From positions 62,001 to 126,000 of the forward strand of contig SGPM01000008.1 of the NCBI GenBank assembly GCA_004802725.1: DNA of 64,000 bases. The letters run 5' to 3'. How positions within the stretch are numbered: position 1 is the stretch's first letter; each line of letters opens with the position of its first letter. A program made the position numbers and the translations under genes. The stretch comes from Antrodiella citrinella. Lineage: Eukaryota; Basidiomycota; Agaricomycetes; Polyporales; Steccherinaceae. The notes beneath the pieces are model-generated. The model was given only the letters and a program-made list of their open reading frames with translations, did no database searches and was not told the origin of the DNA. Shown piece after piece: positions 34,456 to 47,528 of the stretch.

Positions 34456-36939
34456 TCATAGACCAAGGGCAGAACCGATAGAAGGCGCGACGGATGCGTG
34501 TCTTCTTGAGGCCACCGAGGGGGCAGCGGAGCCTTGACGGAAGCTAGCGGGCACTTGAGAAGAGGAAGGCGCGGTAGAGCCGTGGCGTTGACGCTCCCAA
34601 AGCTTGTCCTTAGCGGTCACTTCGATATTCTCGAAAGGTCCAGCTTGGGTAAGTTTAACGCAGTCGCGCGTGCCAAGGACTAGCAACTCGAAGAAGAATG
34701 CCGAGGCTGCACGTCGCGAGCCCTGTAAATAAGACGTGAGTAAACGACATGATTTAATCAGTGAAGTAGAAACGCACCTTCTCCGACATCTTCTTGAAAC
34801 TCATTACTTTTTGCTCCTCCTGATCTGGGGAAGGTTGGAGCTCTCGGCGGATGATACCCAACGCTTGCACAGTATGCTTGCTGTAACCCTTGCCGTCATC
34901 ACTTGATGCCTGGGTACTCGTCTCCTGTGATTGCGAACCACGATCATCGAAAATCGCAATCGGGCACTTTGCATCCGCATACGACTCCTCTCCCTCCTCC
35001 AGTGGCGCATTCTCCGGCGCAGGCGTCGCCGACAACCTACTCAGCTCAGAAGAGAGCACCGACTTGCTCCTTCCCCTCTGCGCGGGCTCGATGCCAACAC
35101 CAGCATCCATCTCGAACTCAGGTACCTCCATTTGGAAGTCCTCCATTCCGCCTGTCTGATCACCGAAATCGAGTCCTGGACCCACACTGGCGCGTCCCCG
35201 AAGCGCCTCGCTGCCAATGGCAAGACTGGGTGCACGACTCGCCGCACGACGACCTTGCTCAATCTCTTCCTCCTCTTCGCCTTCTGGTGCGACGCTGCCA
35301 TCCGCTCGTCGCTTCTTCGGCGGGCTCTCGGCGGGCTCCTGGGAAGCTCTCCTCTTCCCTCCGGCCGCGAGGCTTCGTACGGGTCGCATGAACAACTCTG
35401 CGAGTTCCGGTGCAAGTCCCGGAGGTGCAGCAGAGAAAAAGGTGCCGTTCGGTGTGACCTTCGTCGGTAGGAAGTGTGCCAATGGGTCTTCTCTGATCTC
35501 TAAAAGGCGCATAACGAGAGGGGAACGAGGGAGGAACGGATGTTCAGTGAGGATGTCACTGGTGTCTACATTCTGTTGCGATTGGGCGTGACGTCCCCGA
35601 CCTGCGTTTGCACCAGGACCGTTGGCAAGTTCGGTGACCGAGTCGATAATCTGCTTTTGCTCTCTCGGTTTTCTCTTTCCCTTGGCGGCTTCTGGCTCGA
35701 TACGTGGCGTCAGATCCACGTCAGGAGGTGTTTGCGGCGGTGGAGTGAGTGGTGAAGCTGTCAAAATGCTTATTAGCTTGCAGTACCAAGGCGATAAAAT
35801 GATTGTCACTTACAGGCTCGAGAAGATGGTGTGAGGCGAGGAGTCTTCTCTCGGTCAAATGGCTGGTCTCCAAAGTCAAGACCAAGGTCGATTTCCATGT
35901 CCCCAACATCTGGACCAAAATCATTCATATCTCCCAGATGTGATGGCTCCCTGCTCCGGCGGGACAGGATATCCAAGTCTTCACGATCTCCCAGAAGGTG
36001 GGATCCCAATGATTCCCGGGCAGTTCGCATGGGTGCGGCATCACGACCAATTTCTACATCCATGTCGTCGTCTGCTTCTTCAGTAGGGGCTCTTGGCTCG
36101 GGTTGTGAGTGCACGGGACCATCCCCAAAGTCGAGTCCAAGGTCAAGCTCGTCAAGTGCTTCAAAATCCTGCGAGCCAATGCCGTCGGAAGGACCCAGGT
36201 CGAAGCCATAGTCCGGGGCATCGAAGTCGAAGGTAAAGTCGTTAGCAGACGCAAGTGTAATATCAGCTGACCGCGCCAAATGCTGTCCACCAGCGGCAGC
36301 AACGCGTGGTTCAAAGTCCATATCCCTTGGCGCAAACCGTTAATGCACAATAGAGACCGGAAACACAACTACTCACCAGTTGATATCTGGAAGCAGAGCA
36401 TCCAAATCCATGTTGCTGACTTGCAGGGTAATAGCGTTCTGGTTCACTGCGAGCTGGTCATCCGTCATGTCGACTACACCTGGTTTGAATGCCTAGAATG
36501 TAGAAAGGGGACTTTGGTCAAAGGCGGCAATAGAATGGCTGCATATAATCGAACGCACCATCTTGATTTTCAGCAAAGCTTCATTACAATCATCCAACAG
36601 ATACTTCGCTTTTCGACTGTAGATCCTGACAACACCCAGGAGAAGCTGCCCGCTCAGACGCAGAGCCATCACCTCAATCTCCTGGCCCATTATAGCATCT
36701 AAAGCCACCCAGTCTTGCGGTAAGCGAAATGCACAAATTGCAGTTTGAAGGGGATATGCTCACCAACGGACTGTTCAATATCGGTTTGGAGAGTCTGTGT
36801 CTTGGAGAGTTTCCTCTCCATATGTGCGGCCAACCATACTTTGGCCAAAGGTCCTCTGCGAGAGAGGATGGCTTCGGAATAGAACTGGAAAACGCGTTGA
36901 GGGGATTGTTTATGGTTGGCCTATCGTCAAACGCACCAT
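34456..36939 (-). CDS. RAD21: Cohesin kleisin subunit Rad21/Scc1
   Basis: Exon 1 is again only the ATG (36939-36937). A 52-nt intron (36936-36885) precedes [21 protein letters not shown], the universal kleisin N terminus that contacts Smc3. [24 protein letters not shown] and [18 protein letters not shown] follow. The middle is acidic and disordered (GLDFGD and [10 protein letters not shown] blocks) with a Lys/Arg-rich patch. The C-terminal winged helix that binds Smc1 reads [19 protein letters not shown], then [15 protein letters not shown]. The protein closes the cohesin ring and is cut by separase; I did not assign separase sites. It is divergent from the PPR gene over about 416 bp. Confidence 0.95.
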
Positions 36940-37355
36940 AGTGTGAGGGAAAGGGGTATCTAAGTGTGTTGTATGTGGGGCGCGTTCGAGGTATCAATTC
37001 GCGTTCGTAGCGGCCCAGCTGTATGCCAATGTCTCTGGGTCGAATTTGGGGAATCTAGGAGCCTGAAACCAATAGCGTGGTCTGTGTGTTCTCCAATCAA
37101 GAGACACAAGCAATAATCAAGGTGGTATCGCCAAAGCAAGGGATGATGAGGGTAGGAGGGAAAGGGGAATGGAGATGGTCGAGGGAGAGAGGAGAGTGTT
37201 GAAGTGCTTCCGCGAGCGGATTGGCCACGCTCCGCGTGTTTGTGCAGCTAGGGTTAGGTGTTCGGGAATAGCCGGCTGCACGAGCGAGCGTAGACCAGCG
37301 AATAACTTTTGACAATTGCTCAGATCACATTCCCCCACGGGCACAGCAGTTCTTC
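36940..37355. promoter_or_regulatory. Shared divergent promoter region of RAD21 and PPR gene
   Basis: About 416 bp between two start codons pointing apart. I do not recognise a specific element; minus-strand open frames here are short and unsupported. Confidence 0.5.
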
Positions 37356-39351
37356 ATGCTCGCATCTTGCTCACGGGTTGCTGGTCGACGATGTCAACGA
37401 CTACTCGCTGAGACCACTCCGTCTGTGACCTCTCAGCCCCAGTCATTCCTTCAAAGTGAGCCTGGCTAGCTACCTCCACCGGACATTTGCAGTAGTGACG
37501 TCTGTCCCCAGATCCTTCACAGCAGCAATGGAGACACTCTACTCTGAGTCATGTTGCAGGCCTTCGCAGGCCCAAACGTGCTGCTATCATGGACGAAGCT
37601 CTTGACATGTCCTGGGACAACCATTCCGAACCTGCACGGGTCGCTGCCTCGTCCTCCAGCGGGCTAGCAAAAGCAAACAAGGAATTGTCACGCTTCGCCA
37701 CCTATCACAGGATCGGAACTGTGTTTTCTATCGCTCGCAGAATGAAAGAAGACGAAATTCTCCCAGACCGGACCACGTACGACAACCTGCTCTCAGTATG
37801 TGCGGCGCATGCTACACCTTCGGAGGCTTGGGCTATTCTGGAGGACATGGCATCCGTGGGGATTGAGCCAGATAGGAGTGCGTTCCATCATGTCATTGGT
37901 GTAATGTCAATCCCCTTAAAATATCTATGAATTTATACTGATACTCGTACAGGCCTTGGAAGCAAGGGAGATGCGTGGAACCTGGGAGCTTTTGCAGGTC
38001 ATGCAGCATCTTAACGTCGAACCGGATGCGACGACATTCGACCTCATCATCACTCGTGTACTAAAATTAGACAACGTCGAACTTGCACTGCAGTATCTGG
38101 CATTGATGAGCGACCGAGGGATGGTACCTCTGGGGCATACAACCGAGGCTATCGTTCGCGCGTGCTGTAAACTCAGTATGCCACGCTTAGCATGGGATCT
38201 TGCAGTCTCATTTGAAGCTGTCTCTCCCCGCCGTCTGGATGGACACGTTTGGATGGAATGCTTGCTGGCTTCTGCAGAGACATTATATGTAAGTCGGACC
38301 CCTTACTCTGCACTTGATGTGTCTTACCCGCTGTCAGGTCGAGGGCGTACGTGACCTGTGGCAGAAATGCGTTCACGAGCTCAACATGATACCCGACGAA
38401 GGATGTTGTATCCATGTGCTCAACGTAGCAGCACGGGCAGGGGAGCCACAGCTTGCGCTCGACGTTATTCGTACCCTGCAGTTGTCGCGGATCGTCTGGG
38501 AAGAGTACCACTTCGCACCACTAGTCGAAGCCTTCTGCAAGAACAAGGATTTGAAACAAGCGGTCGAAGTCCTTGGCACGATGCAAGATTACAAGGTCAC
38601 TCCTGACGCTGGGACTGCGTACCCCATATTCCACACCATCGCCACAGCAGCCCGATTGGACCTAGCGTGGCAAGCTGCGGACAAGGTGCGCGAGGAAGGG
38701 AAGGTGGTAGACGTGACCGCTCTCAACGCAATCCTGCGCGGTGCTGTCAAGCTGAAAGATCTCCAAAGAGCGCTTGGAATCTACTCGGTCTACTCAGATT
38801 TCAAGGCCTCGCCCAATATTGATACTTTCAACATTCTGTTGGCCGGCTGCATCGCTACAGCGCATCGTCAACTTGGAGACAGGTTGTTGACGGAGATGAA
38901 GACAGCTGGTATCAAGCCGGACGCCGTCACCTTCCAACGTACTGTCATCCTCTGTCTGACCCAACCCACGTACGAGGACGCATTCTTCTACCTGGAAGAG
39001 ATGAAGAAAGAGGGCTTCGTGCCGTCGCGGAGCCTCTACGAGAACATCATCCGGAAATGTGTCTTGGCGGGTGACCCGAGACATAAGTTGGCTCTGGAGG
39101 AGATGTTGTCTCAGGGCCACGAAGTGTCTGCTACGTTGGAGGCGTTCGTCAACTCTGGGGGAGAGGTAGTTTCGAGCAAGGTGTACCACCCGGTGTCGGA
39201 TGTCTACGCATCTACGCATCCTCCTAGGAGACGCGGCTTCAGGGGTGAGCGGTCAAGGAATGAGGAGAGCCTAGAAGATGAAGGTGCGGGTGAGGGCCAA
39301 GAGTCAAGGGACGGATGGCGGCCTAGAGGCGCGGAGGCTCCTCTATCATAG
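37356..39351 (+). CDS. Mitochondrial pentatricopeptide-repeat (PPR) protein
   Basis: Four exons (37356-37455, 37512-37900, 37953-38288, 38338-39351) give 612 residues. The N terminus (MLASCSRVAGRRCQRLLAE) is Arg-rich without acids, a typical mitochondrial presequence. PPR-type helical pairs recur: DRTTYDNLLSVCAAHATPSE, DATTFDLIITRVLKL, DVTALNAILRGAVKLKDLQ, NIDTFNILLAGCIATAHRQ, DAVTFQRTVILC and SRSLYENIIRKCVLAG. The tail is charged and likely disordered. It presumably binds a mitochondrial transcript for processing or translation; the target cannot be read from sequence. No catalytic domain (such as SMR) is visible. Confidence 0.92.
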
Positions 39352-39614
39352 ATATACATACATTTCTATTCGTCTAATAAAACCATGCAAAAACAACTAG
39401 CTTACATGCCTTTCTCACCCAACGTGATGTCAAGGTGAATCCGGGTTCAGTACACATTCACGGCAGAGGCCGAAATGACGGACGCGACGCGTTTGTTGTC
39501 GTTTGTTGTCGCGTCCCTAAGTCGAACATGAATATGAACGCGTCCTGAAAGGACTGAACATCACTACTACTGTCCTTGGGCAATCCTCTTCTAAACGACA
39601 ACTCGACATACGAC

Positions 39615-42079
39615 ATGTTTGCAAAAGGAAACAGATTCCGACCCCCAAAGAGTATGTAGTTCGGGTGAATGGCATAAGCCCAAAGCTCATTGTTCTGTAT
39701 CACACAGTACCCGACGTGCCAGGACCTAACGCGTACGACACTCACGGTACGTTCGATCTCTCATACTCAATACGATGCGATACTTGAACTATACTAGATC
39801 CCGAATACGACGTCTACAAACGTGGCGCGTTCCTCGAGACGGCCGACCGATTCCAGCAAGACAAACCATCCGACGTACCAGGCCCAGGAGGTATGAGTCG
39901 CTGCGTTGGCGTGGTAAAAACCTGCTCACAGACTTCTTTATGTTTTGCTTTAGGACGTATAACACCTGACCCTTCCAAGAATCCAAACACCGCAAAACCA
40001 ACCAAAGGCGCGTCGGCCGATCGCTATGCCTTACTACAGCGCAAAGTGGAGGAGCTGGAGCGGATACACCATGAGGGGAAGAAGTCGGTGAGCCTAGCAC
40101 TCGTTCTTTGGACTCTTGCACGGACTCAAGTTGTGACAAAGCACCTGGCAGAGGTTGACAGGCTCAAACAAGAACTAAACCGCACCCAGAAGAGCAACTC
40201 TGAGCAGACGGAACGTTATGACAAACTCAAGAAACAATCCGAGCTGCTCGAGTCTAGACTGCAGGAGACGAAGAAACTCCACGACTCAAGTCAAGCCGAA
40301 GCCAAAGACCTCCGCGTCAAATTGCGCTTTGCAGAGCACGAGAAGACACAGCTGGCATCCAAGCAGGGTGAGGCGGGGGAGATGAGAAAGGCTATGCAAG
40401 CTCTCGAAGGGAAGAGACGCGACGAGGTCCGGGAGAGAGATAAGAAGATCGCCGACTTGGAGAAAGCGAATGCGGTGGAGAAGAAGAAGCGGGAGCTCCT
40501 GGAGGCGAAGCTCAGTGAAATTTCTGGCACAGTCCATGCACGGAGTGAACAGGCGAAGGCACGCGCACGCGAACTGGAAGAGAAGTTGCAAGAAGTGCAG
40601 TCCGACGCGTCACGCACTACTGCGTCCTTCACTCTCCTCAAGGAGAAAGCCGGTGACACCGAGCGAGAGCTCCTAGGTCAGCTGGAACAGCATCGACAGA
40701 TGATGTCGCGAGTTGCAGAAGAGTACGGTAGCCTGGCCTCTTCCTCTGTTCCCAAGGACCAGCACGACAGCGTCAAATTGGACTTGATCACGAGTCAACT
40801 ACGAGTAAATCGTCTGGATCGCAAACTCGCGAACTCAGAAAACCAAGTCCGAGACTTGGCTCAACTCATTCGTCAGAACCGAGACCAGAATCAACTCCTC
40901 CGCGAGCACCTCAAGGAAGCGGAGTCAACAGTCGCCGTCTATTCGTCCGCTTTGAAGAGCACTCTGAAGGAGCGACCGGAGGATCCATCAGTGGCCCAAG
41001 CTTTGCGCGATGACTTTGCTTCTCTTCAGAGAGGTCATCTGGAAGCAGAGCTCACCAAAGAACGCATCCTCACTACCGATGCGACGGTGTGGGCAGACTT
41101 ATGCAGCCGCAGGAGCGACTGGTTGCTCCTGAACAGTGCATTCTTGGTGAAGCACCTGGACGAGCGAGACAAGCAAGTCCAACACCAGTCTGCAGAACTT
41201 TCTGCTGCAAAGGCGAAGCACGATAACCTGCAAACCTCCCTCGCGGCTTTGCAATCCGAAAGCGACGGCCTGCGAGTCCAGCTCTTGACATCCGTAGCAA
41301 ACTTAGCTGAAGCCAACGGAAGGTTGGAGGTGTTGAAGAAGGAACGGGTGGATGTTGAGACACGTCTGAAGGCCAACTTTGGCAAGGTAGAACAAACACT
41401 CTCGCAAGAGAAAGAAGCGAACAAACGTCTTGCGAGTACGGTTCAGAAAGGCAGGCAGGCGGAGGAAGCTTTGCAAGCCGAGTTGGAGCAGTAAGTCGCT
41501 TTCTGGTCCATTTGAGGACGTCGTACTAACCGACTGCGATGTCAGGCTCACCACCCAGCTAGTTGAGGCTGAACAATACCAATATGCCTATGAAAATCTA
41601 CTGGATGAAGTGGAGTCTCTTGTTCAACGCAATGCTTTAGCGGAAGAAGAGACGCAACGCTTGAGCAAGTTCAACGCTGAGATAGTTGGCCACAACAACC
41701 CTGCTCAAAGAGTCGTGTACGTTGACAGGATTCGTCGGGAGCTGCATGAGACCAAGCAGGTCAGTTACTTTCAGCTCGTACGTGTTAGATCGTCACTCAC
41801 GTTGAGAATCTACAGCAAATCTTGGTGCTACAGCGCGACCGGGATGCCGTCGCATATGAAAACGACGACCTGCGACACGAACTGGGATTGTACAAGTCCG
41901 TGGCCGTACCAACTGATTACAAGGCTAAAGGACACGTCACGCGAGTGGGACGTACGGCTCTCGGGGACCAGAACCTGAATGTCAAACCCACGAACGCTAC
42001 CAGTGGCGGAGAAGATATGTTGAACTATCTTCCAGAGGAATATAGAGAGGGCGATTTGACCGTCGAAGAGATTATGTAG
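39615..42079 (+). CDS. HMMR-like coiled-coil protein with N-terminal PGP motifs
   Basis: Small first exons give MFAKGNRFRPPK, then IPDVPGPNAYDTHDPEYDVY and KRGAFLETADRFQQDKPSDVPGPGG. These are two DVPGP motifs with Tyr-Asp pairs, resembling the PGP-rich N terminus of hyaluronan-mediated motility receptor (HMMR/RHAMM) and SHIPPO repeats. About 550 residues of almost unbroken coiled coil follow (for example RELLEAKLSEI, RVNRLDRKLANSENQ). The C-terminal block GHNNPAQRVVYVDRIRREL resembles the HMMR C-terminal domain (G.N..QKI.H...L). Animal HMMR is a spindle and microtubule coiled-coil protein; by analogy this may act at spindle poles or microtubules. Intron phases agree across the gene. Family placement is by eye. 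Confidence 0.75.
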
Positions 42080-42205
42080 TGGAAGATACCCCGGAATGAT
42101 TTATATACCTTGCATCAAACGGCGCATCGTTATTTGCTTCCTCTCATCTTGTATATCACTCACATTGTTGAAGACTTCACACGGCCTGAAGAGAGAATAG
42201 ATTGG

Positions 42206-43562
42206 CTAGTCCAGTACAGCATACTTCTTGAGATGTTCTGGTATAGCACCGTCTAGCCCTTTCGATTGCAGCCACTTCTTCGAAAATAACCGACTTTGAT
42301 ATCGGTATGCACCGTCACACAGAATAGTTGCAATGGTCTTGCCTGAAATGAAAGTGTTCACCATCAGGAATGAAAGGTAGCAAGACATTGAAGAACTGAC
42401 CTGGACCGAGCTTCTGCGCAAGCTCTACAGCAGCGACGACGTTCAGAGCTGAGCTCGCACCAAGGTACAACCCCTCAGAATCCAGCAGGTCGAACAGCAT
42501 CGCGATAGATTTCTCATCACCAATACTGAATGACCCGTCAATATCGTTGACGAAGGTGCCCAGGTTGTTGGTAATTCTGCCTTGGCCGATACCTACCAGA
42601 CGACGGTCAAACATATGCTTTAGATCATTGTGCGTAGGACGCACCTTCCGTGATGGAACTTCCACTTCGTTCAGTCAACTTTCCTCCACTGCTGATGTAA
42701 CTGTGCAAGACACTGCCCGGAGGGTCTGCTAACCAGATCTGCGCCTTTCCATCGCTCTTCTCCTTCAAAGCCTTTCCAACTCCAGCAAGAGTGCCACCCG
42801 TCCCAGTTGCGCAGATAAACGCATCAACCTTTCCATTCGTTTGTTCCCAAATTTCTGGACCGGTAGAAATGTAATGTGCGTTCGCGTTAGATACGTTGTC
42901 GAACTGGTCCGTCCAGATAGTATTAGGGAGATCTTTGGCAAAGTCGCGTGCTTGGTGGTTATAGTTGGCAGGGTTGTCATACGCGACAGCGGGGACGGGG
43001 TAGACTTCAGCACCAAGCATGCGCAGGAGGTCAATTTTCTCCTGACTCTGTGTGCATTGCAAGACGTCAACGAAATACAGGTTGATTTGAATTGTGAATA
43101 TGCACCTGGGTATTGGGCATGAAGATCACGCACTTGTAGCCTCTTGCTCTACATACATGTGCGAGTCCAATACCAGTGTTACCAGCCGTCCCTTCAACGA
43201 CCGTTCCACCTGGCTTTAACCTAGACGCGTGTGTCAGCATCTCATTAGACGAATGAGTGCAGCACATACGCACAGACCGAGCTCCTCTGCATTCCGGACA
43301 ACACCCAAGGCTGCACGGTCCTTGACACTCCCTCCAGGATTCTGGAACTCGGCCTTCGCAACAATATTGCAGCCAGTCCTCTCGGACCATTTCTTCAGCA
43401 GTATCTACACATGATTGCAAGGTTTGATGTTAGCTTTGACAGCATGGGTTTCACGAGGAACGATCATACCAAAGGAGTGTTGCCCACAGCTCCGGTGAAG
43501 CCTTGGACCGAACGAGATGAAAACCCACGAGACAACACCTTCAGTCGTGAGGGTAGGGACAT
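42206..43562 (-). CDS. Cysteine synthase (PLP-dependent, beta-replacing), probably mitochondrial
   Basis: The start at 43562 gives [18 protein letters not shown], an Arg/Ser presequence of mitochondrial type. [11 protein letters not shown] then [16 protein letters not shown] contains the Schiff-base Lys. [18 protein letters not shown] is the substrate-binding motif, and [15 protein letters not shown] is the PLP phosphate-binding Gly loop. [26 protein letters not shown] and [16 protein letters not shown] complete the fold, ending [12 protein letters not shown]. The enzyme makes cysteine from O-acetylserine and sulphide. There is no CBS regulatory domain, so it is not a full cystathionine beta-synthase. 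The segment between NTPL and the catalytic Lys is slightly shorter than in most relatives. Confidence 0.92.
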
Positions 43563-44056
43563 GGTGGACGCGAGGACTCGGAGGAGCACATCAGGCTCGT
43601 CCACGACCCTTAAATAAGTGTCCGCTTGTCCTCAAGGCGTCATTGTGAGCACCTCCCAGCAGATCCCTTCATTATGCAATTTAGCGCCGTCAATAAAGTA
43701 ACGGGCTCGTGTATAATGCAATGGCAAGCAAACGGAACGGCAGCTCTATAAAAACACCCATCAGATTAACTGGCATATACATAGGTGTATCATTGAGAAG
43801 GGTAAATCCTGATCCACGGGGAGAGGGAGAGTAGGTCGGAGAAAACAATATAAGTAGGTAAACGAGCAGGAGATGATTGGGTCTGGGGAGTTGAATCAGA
43901 CGGATACGTGTGTGGACCGAAATATGTCCGTTCGTGCAGGGCGTGCGTCATGCGGGCCATGAGAATCAAAATTACCGAAGACTGGTGGGGTATAAAGCAG
44001 AGATGGAAACAGAGAGGAAGATAGAAATAGGTTCGCCAAGTGATCCCAAACAAATC
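43563..44056. other. Intergenic: cysteine synthase promoter and ARF6 3' flank
   Basis: No gene seen. The minus frame 43790-44053 and plus frame 43910-44194 are unsupported and lie in the ARF6 3' UTR position. Confidence 0.55.
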
Positions 44057-44926
<870 letters not shown>

Positions 44927-45206
44927 GTGAACGACTGTGTTGAAACTAAAGAACGACGGGAGGTGAGGAAAGAGGCCAGCAAAGAGGAAGCAATGGAACA
45001 AGTCAGGGCGCTTACCGACAGTCCAACTCCCAAAACAGTTCGCCTCAGGACTCCGGGCACCGCCTGTAAGTTCAAACTCAACATCTCTTCATCCATTCAG
45101 ACTCCGAACACCCCGGTCTACCGTCTTGGCAGTGTACAGTAAATTAAGTTCTACACAGGACATACATCCGACAAAAATAAAACCAAGAGCAATAACAGTA
45201 GGATCT

Positions 45207-47528
45207 TCAAGAGGGAACACCCGCAGGAGCAGAGTTCATGTGTGACTGATTGAACACCTTCAGCCACCCGTCTCCCATGTCTGACCTCAACGCCTCAATC
45301 CGCGCCCGGAACGCCTCAGCATCATCCAGCTGCTTTCCCACATCCTTCCCACTCTTCTCCGCCCCTGGCGGCTCATACACCGACGCAGATACGCGTGCAC
45401 GCCGTGCAGCAGACTTCATGGTGGCGGAACGTCTGCGGCCTGAGGACTGGATGTCGTCTTGAGGGTAAGACAAAAGCAACTCATCTACATCAGAGCGACT
45501 ATTCGTCGCTGGGCTGTATTCTGTATGGTGGCGACCATGACGAGACTTCGGCTTCTGTCGAGGCGACGACGGTCCGGCAGTCGGCGCCGGGGGAGACGAC
45601 ACATCCGCATCCTGGACAGTCGTCGTTGGCTTTGATGCTCCGGCAGGCGGCTCTGTCGATGCAGCAGGTGCTTTGAGCTCCTTTGGCCGCAGTACGGATG
45701 CCTTCCCGGGACTTGTAGCGCGCGCAGCAGCACTACTCGCCACATTAGAAGCAACGCGTGAATGTGATCCGCTCCTAGATCCACCAGTCTCGCTACCACC
45801 ATCCAGGTCAACGATCCGCTTGTTCTTCTTCTTGCGACCTCTGGCACCGACGGCAGAGATATGTGGTGATGCTGTATGGGAAGGTGGTAAAGAGGTCGGT
45901 GGAGATGTGTTCGGGCTTTCCTTCGATGGCGCCGTAACGGTATCTGTCGATGTCGACGCTGCCACTATCGGCGCCGCTTGACGTGGAGGGCTACTCACCG
46001 CCACCGCAGGAGGCGAGTATGCAGTCGAAACAGGTCTCGAGGACGTCATCTGTTCTGGCGGCGGCGAGGAGAGATACCTCTTCTCGTAGAATCCAGGCGG
46101 GGAACCATCCAGCAGCACTGTCTTCCCTTCCTTCAGGAACAGATCAAAGCACCGTATTCTGTACCCCTCCTCATAATCCACCAAGGGGTTGCCCTCTATC
46201 CAGACTTCCACAATATTAGGCAAAGCAGCCAAACGGCCCACTTCGGCGCTTTCCTCGACAACGTTGTGTCTCAGGTCAACGCGTTCGAGGGCACGCAGAC
46301 GCTCTAGACCGCATATTGACTCGAGTCTATTGCGAGCCAGGTTGAGATGAAGGACTTGCCCCAACATCGTGTATATGCCCAGAACAGAGTCAATCATGTT
46401 GTCCGAGAGGTTGAGGGATACGAGGTTATACAGAGCTGAGAGCCCCGACGGGACAGATACCAGGAGGTTGGAGGACAGATCTAGATGTGTGACTGAGGTA
46501 AGGTATTGCATGGGCGTGGTTGGAAGGAAAGTGAGAGCATTGTCGGCCAAGGATAGATATCGTAGGAAAGCCCACTTGTGTGACGGAAGAATTGGGGCAG
46601 TTCCGGAGGGTGCAGTGGAGTTCGAGGAAATATGGGAGGCACTATCTGCTGAGACTGGGATTTCTTGCGTAGGGGTATGCGGTGTATCCTCAGCATCCTC
46701 TGGCACTGAATCAGGTAATCGTGTGCCGTAGAATGACCCTTGTCGCGATGGTGGTGCTCGAATGGGTCGTGTCCCGTTCACTTTCCCCTCTCTCCGAGCC
46801 TGATCGTCCAATACAGCTGACATGAATATGTCGGACACATCTTCCAAGCCACTCCTCTTCACCGTTAAGCCCCACAGACTTTCCGCTAACCTGTCCCATC
46901 CCAAAAGGGTTCTCGGATCAATATCCAAGCATTCGAGAGACTGGATCGACTTGAAGGCGTCGAATGGCAGCGCGTTCTCGTTGGGAGACTCGTTCGCGAG
47001 TTCTGCTATCAGTCGAGACTCTGGTGCATGCAAAGATATGGCAGGCAGCTTGGTGAAGCAGCTGTAGATATACTTGAGCTCGACGTCAACGGACGCCGGT
47101 TGTCTACCCCACCAGCCTGCGCCTAGCGACAGACGGGACACAGCGGAGAGAGAGGTCGCGAAAGACATGAGGGACAGTGCATCAGACTTATCTGCACCGA
47201 GGAATAGATTGACATAGCTCATGGGGCGCGAGGGACTGTCGACTTTGACATCCAGACTGCCAACGTCTATCCCCAACGCCTCCATTCGCATGAGGAGATA
47301 GAAAAGGTGGTGTGTATCGAATGACAGGACGACCGGCTTGACCGACGATGATGGGCCATTGGCTTCTGGTCCACCGAACCATGCGAAGGGATTGAGAATA
47401 GAGCTGCCGTTGTCTGTGGCTTTCGTACGACGTTTCCGCTGGTAGGCCGCGGCTGCTAAGCCCTGCTCATTAGCGCGGATGTGAGTCGCGATGCGTCGTA
47501 TATAGTCGTCCCCGGTTTCGTGTTCCAT
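45207..47528 (-). CDS. Leucine-rich-repeat protein with long basic disordered tail
   Basis: A single exon of 773 residues, unusual beside its intron-rich neighbours. The start at 47528 (MEHETGDDYIRRIATHI) is preferred over open sequence upstream because that sequence lacks protein character. An N-terminal domain (SFDTHHLFYLLMRMEALGID) precedes four or five LRRs of the SDS22 style: LRYLSLADNALTFLPT, VTHLDLSSNLLVSVPSGL, LVSLNLSDNMIDSVLGI, VLHLNLARNRLESICGLERL and LERVDLRHNVVEESAEV. A cap follows (WIEGNPLVDYEEGYRIRCFD). The C-terminal 300 residues are Ser/Pro/Ala-rich with basic patches (RGRKKKNKRI). The order resembles STK11IP/nischarin-like LRR proteins, but I cannot assign it firmly. Confidence 0.88.
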   Translation of the reverse strand: MEHETGDDYIRRIATHIRANEQGLAAAAYQRKRRTKATDNGSSILNPFAWFGGPEANGPSSSVKPVVLSFDTHHLFYLLMRMEALGIDVGSLDVKVDSPSRPMSYVNLFLGADKSDALSLMSFATSLSAVSRLSLGAGWWGRQPASVDVELKYIYSCFTKLPAISLHAPESRLIAELANESPNENALPFDAFKSIQSLECLDIDPRTLLGWDRLAESLWGLTVKRSGLEDVSDIFMSAVLDDQARREGKVNGTRPIRAPPSRQGSFYGTRLPDSVPEDAEDTPHTPTQEIPVSADSASHISSNSTAPSGTAPILPSHKWAFLRYLSLADNALTFLPTTPMQYLTSVTHLDLSSNLLVSVPSGLSALYNLVSLNLSDNMIDSVLGIYTMLGQVLHLNLARNRLESICGLERLRALERVDLRHNVVEESAEVGRLAALPNIVEVWIEGNPLVDYEEGYRIRCFDLFLKEGKTVLLDGSPPGFYEKRYLSSPPPEQMTSSRPVSTAYSPPAVAVSSPPRQAAPIVAASTSTDTVTAPSKESPNTSPPTSLPPSHTASPHISAVGARGRKKKNKRIVDLDGGSETGGSRSGSHSRVASNVASSAAARATSPGKASVLRPKELKAPAASTEPPAGASKPTTTVQDADVSSPPAPTAGPSSPRQKPKSRHGRHHTEYSPATNSRSDVDELLLSYPQDDIQSSGRRRSATMKSAARRARVSASVYEPPGAEKSGKDVGKQLDDAEAFRARIEALRSDMGDGWLKVFNQSHMNSAPAGVPS

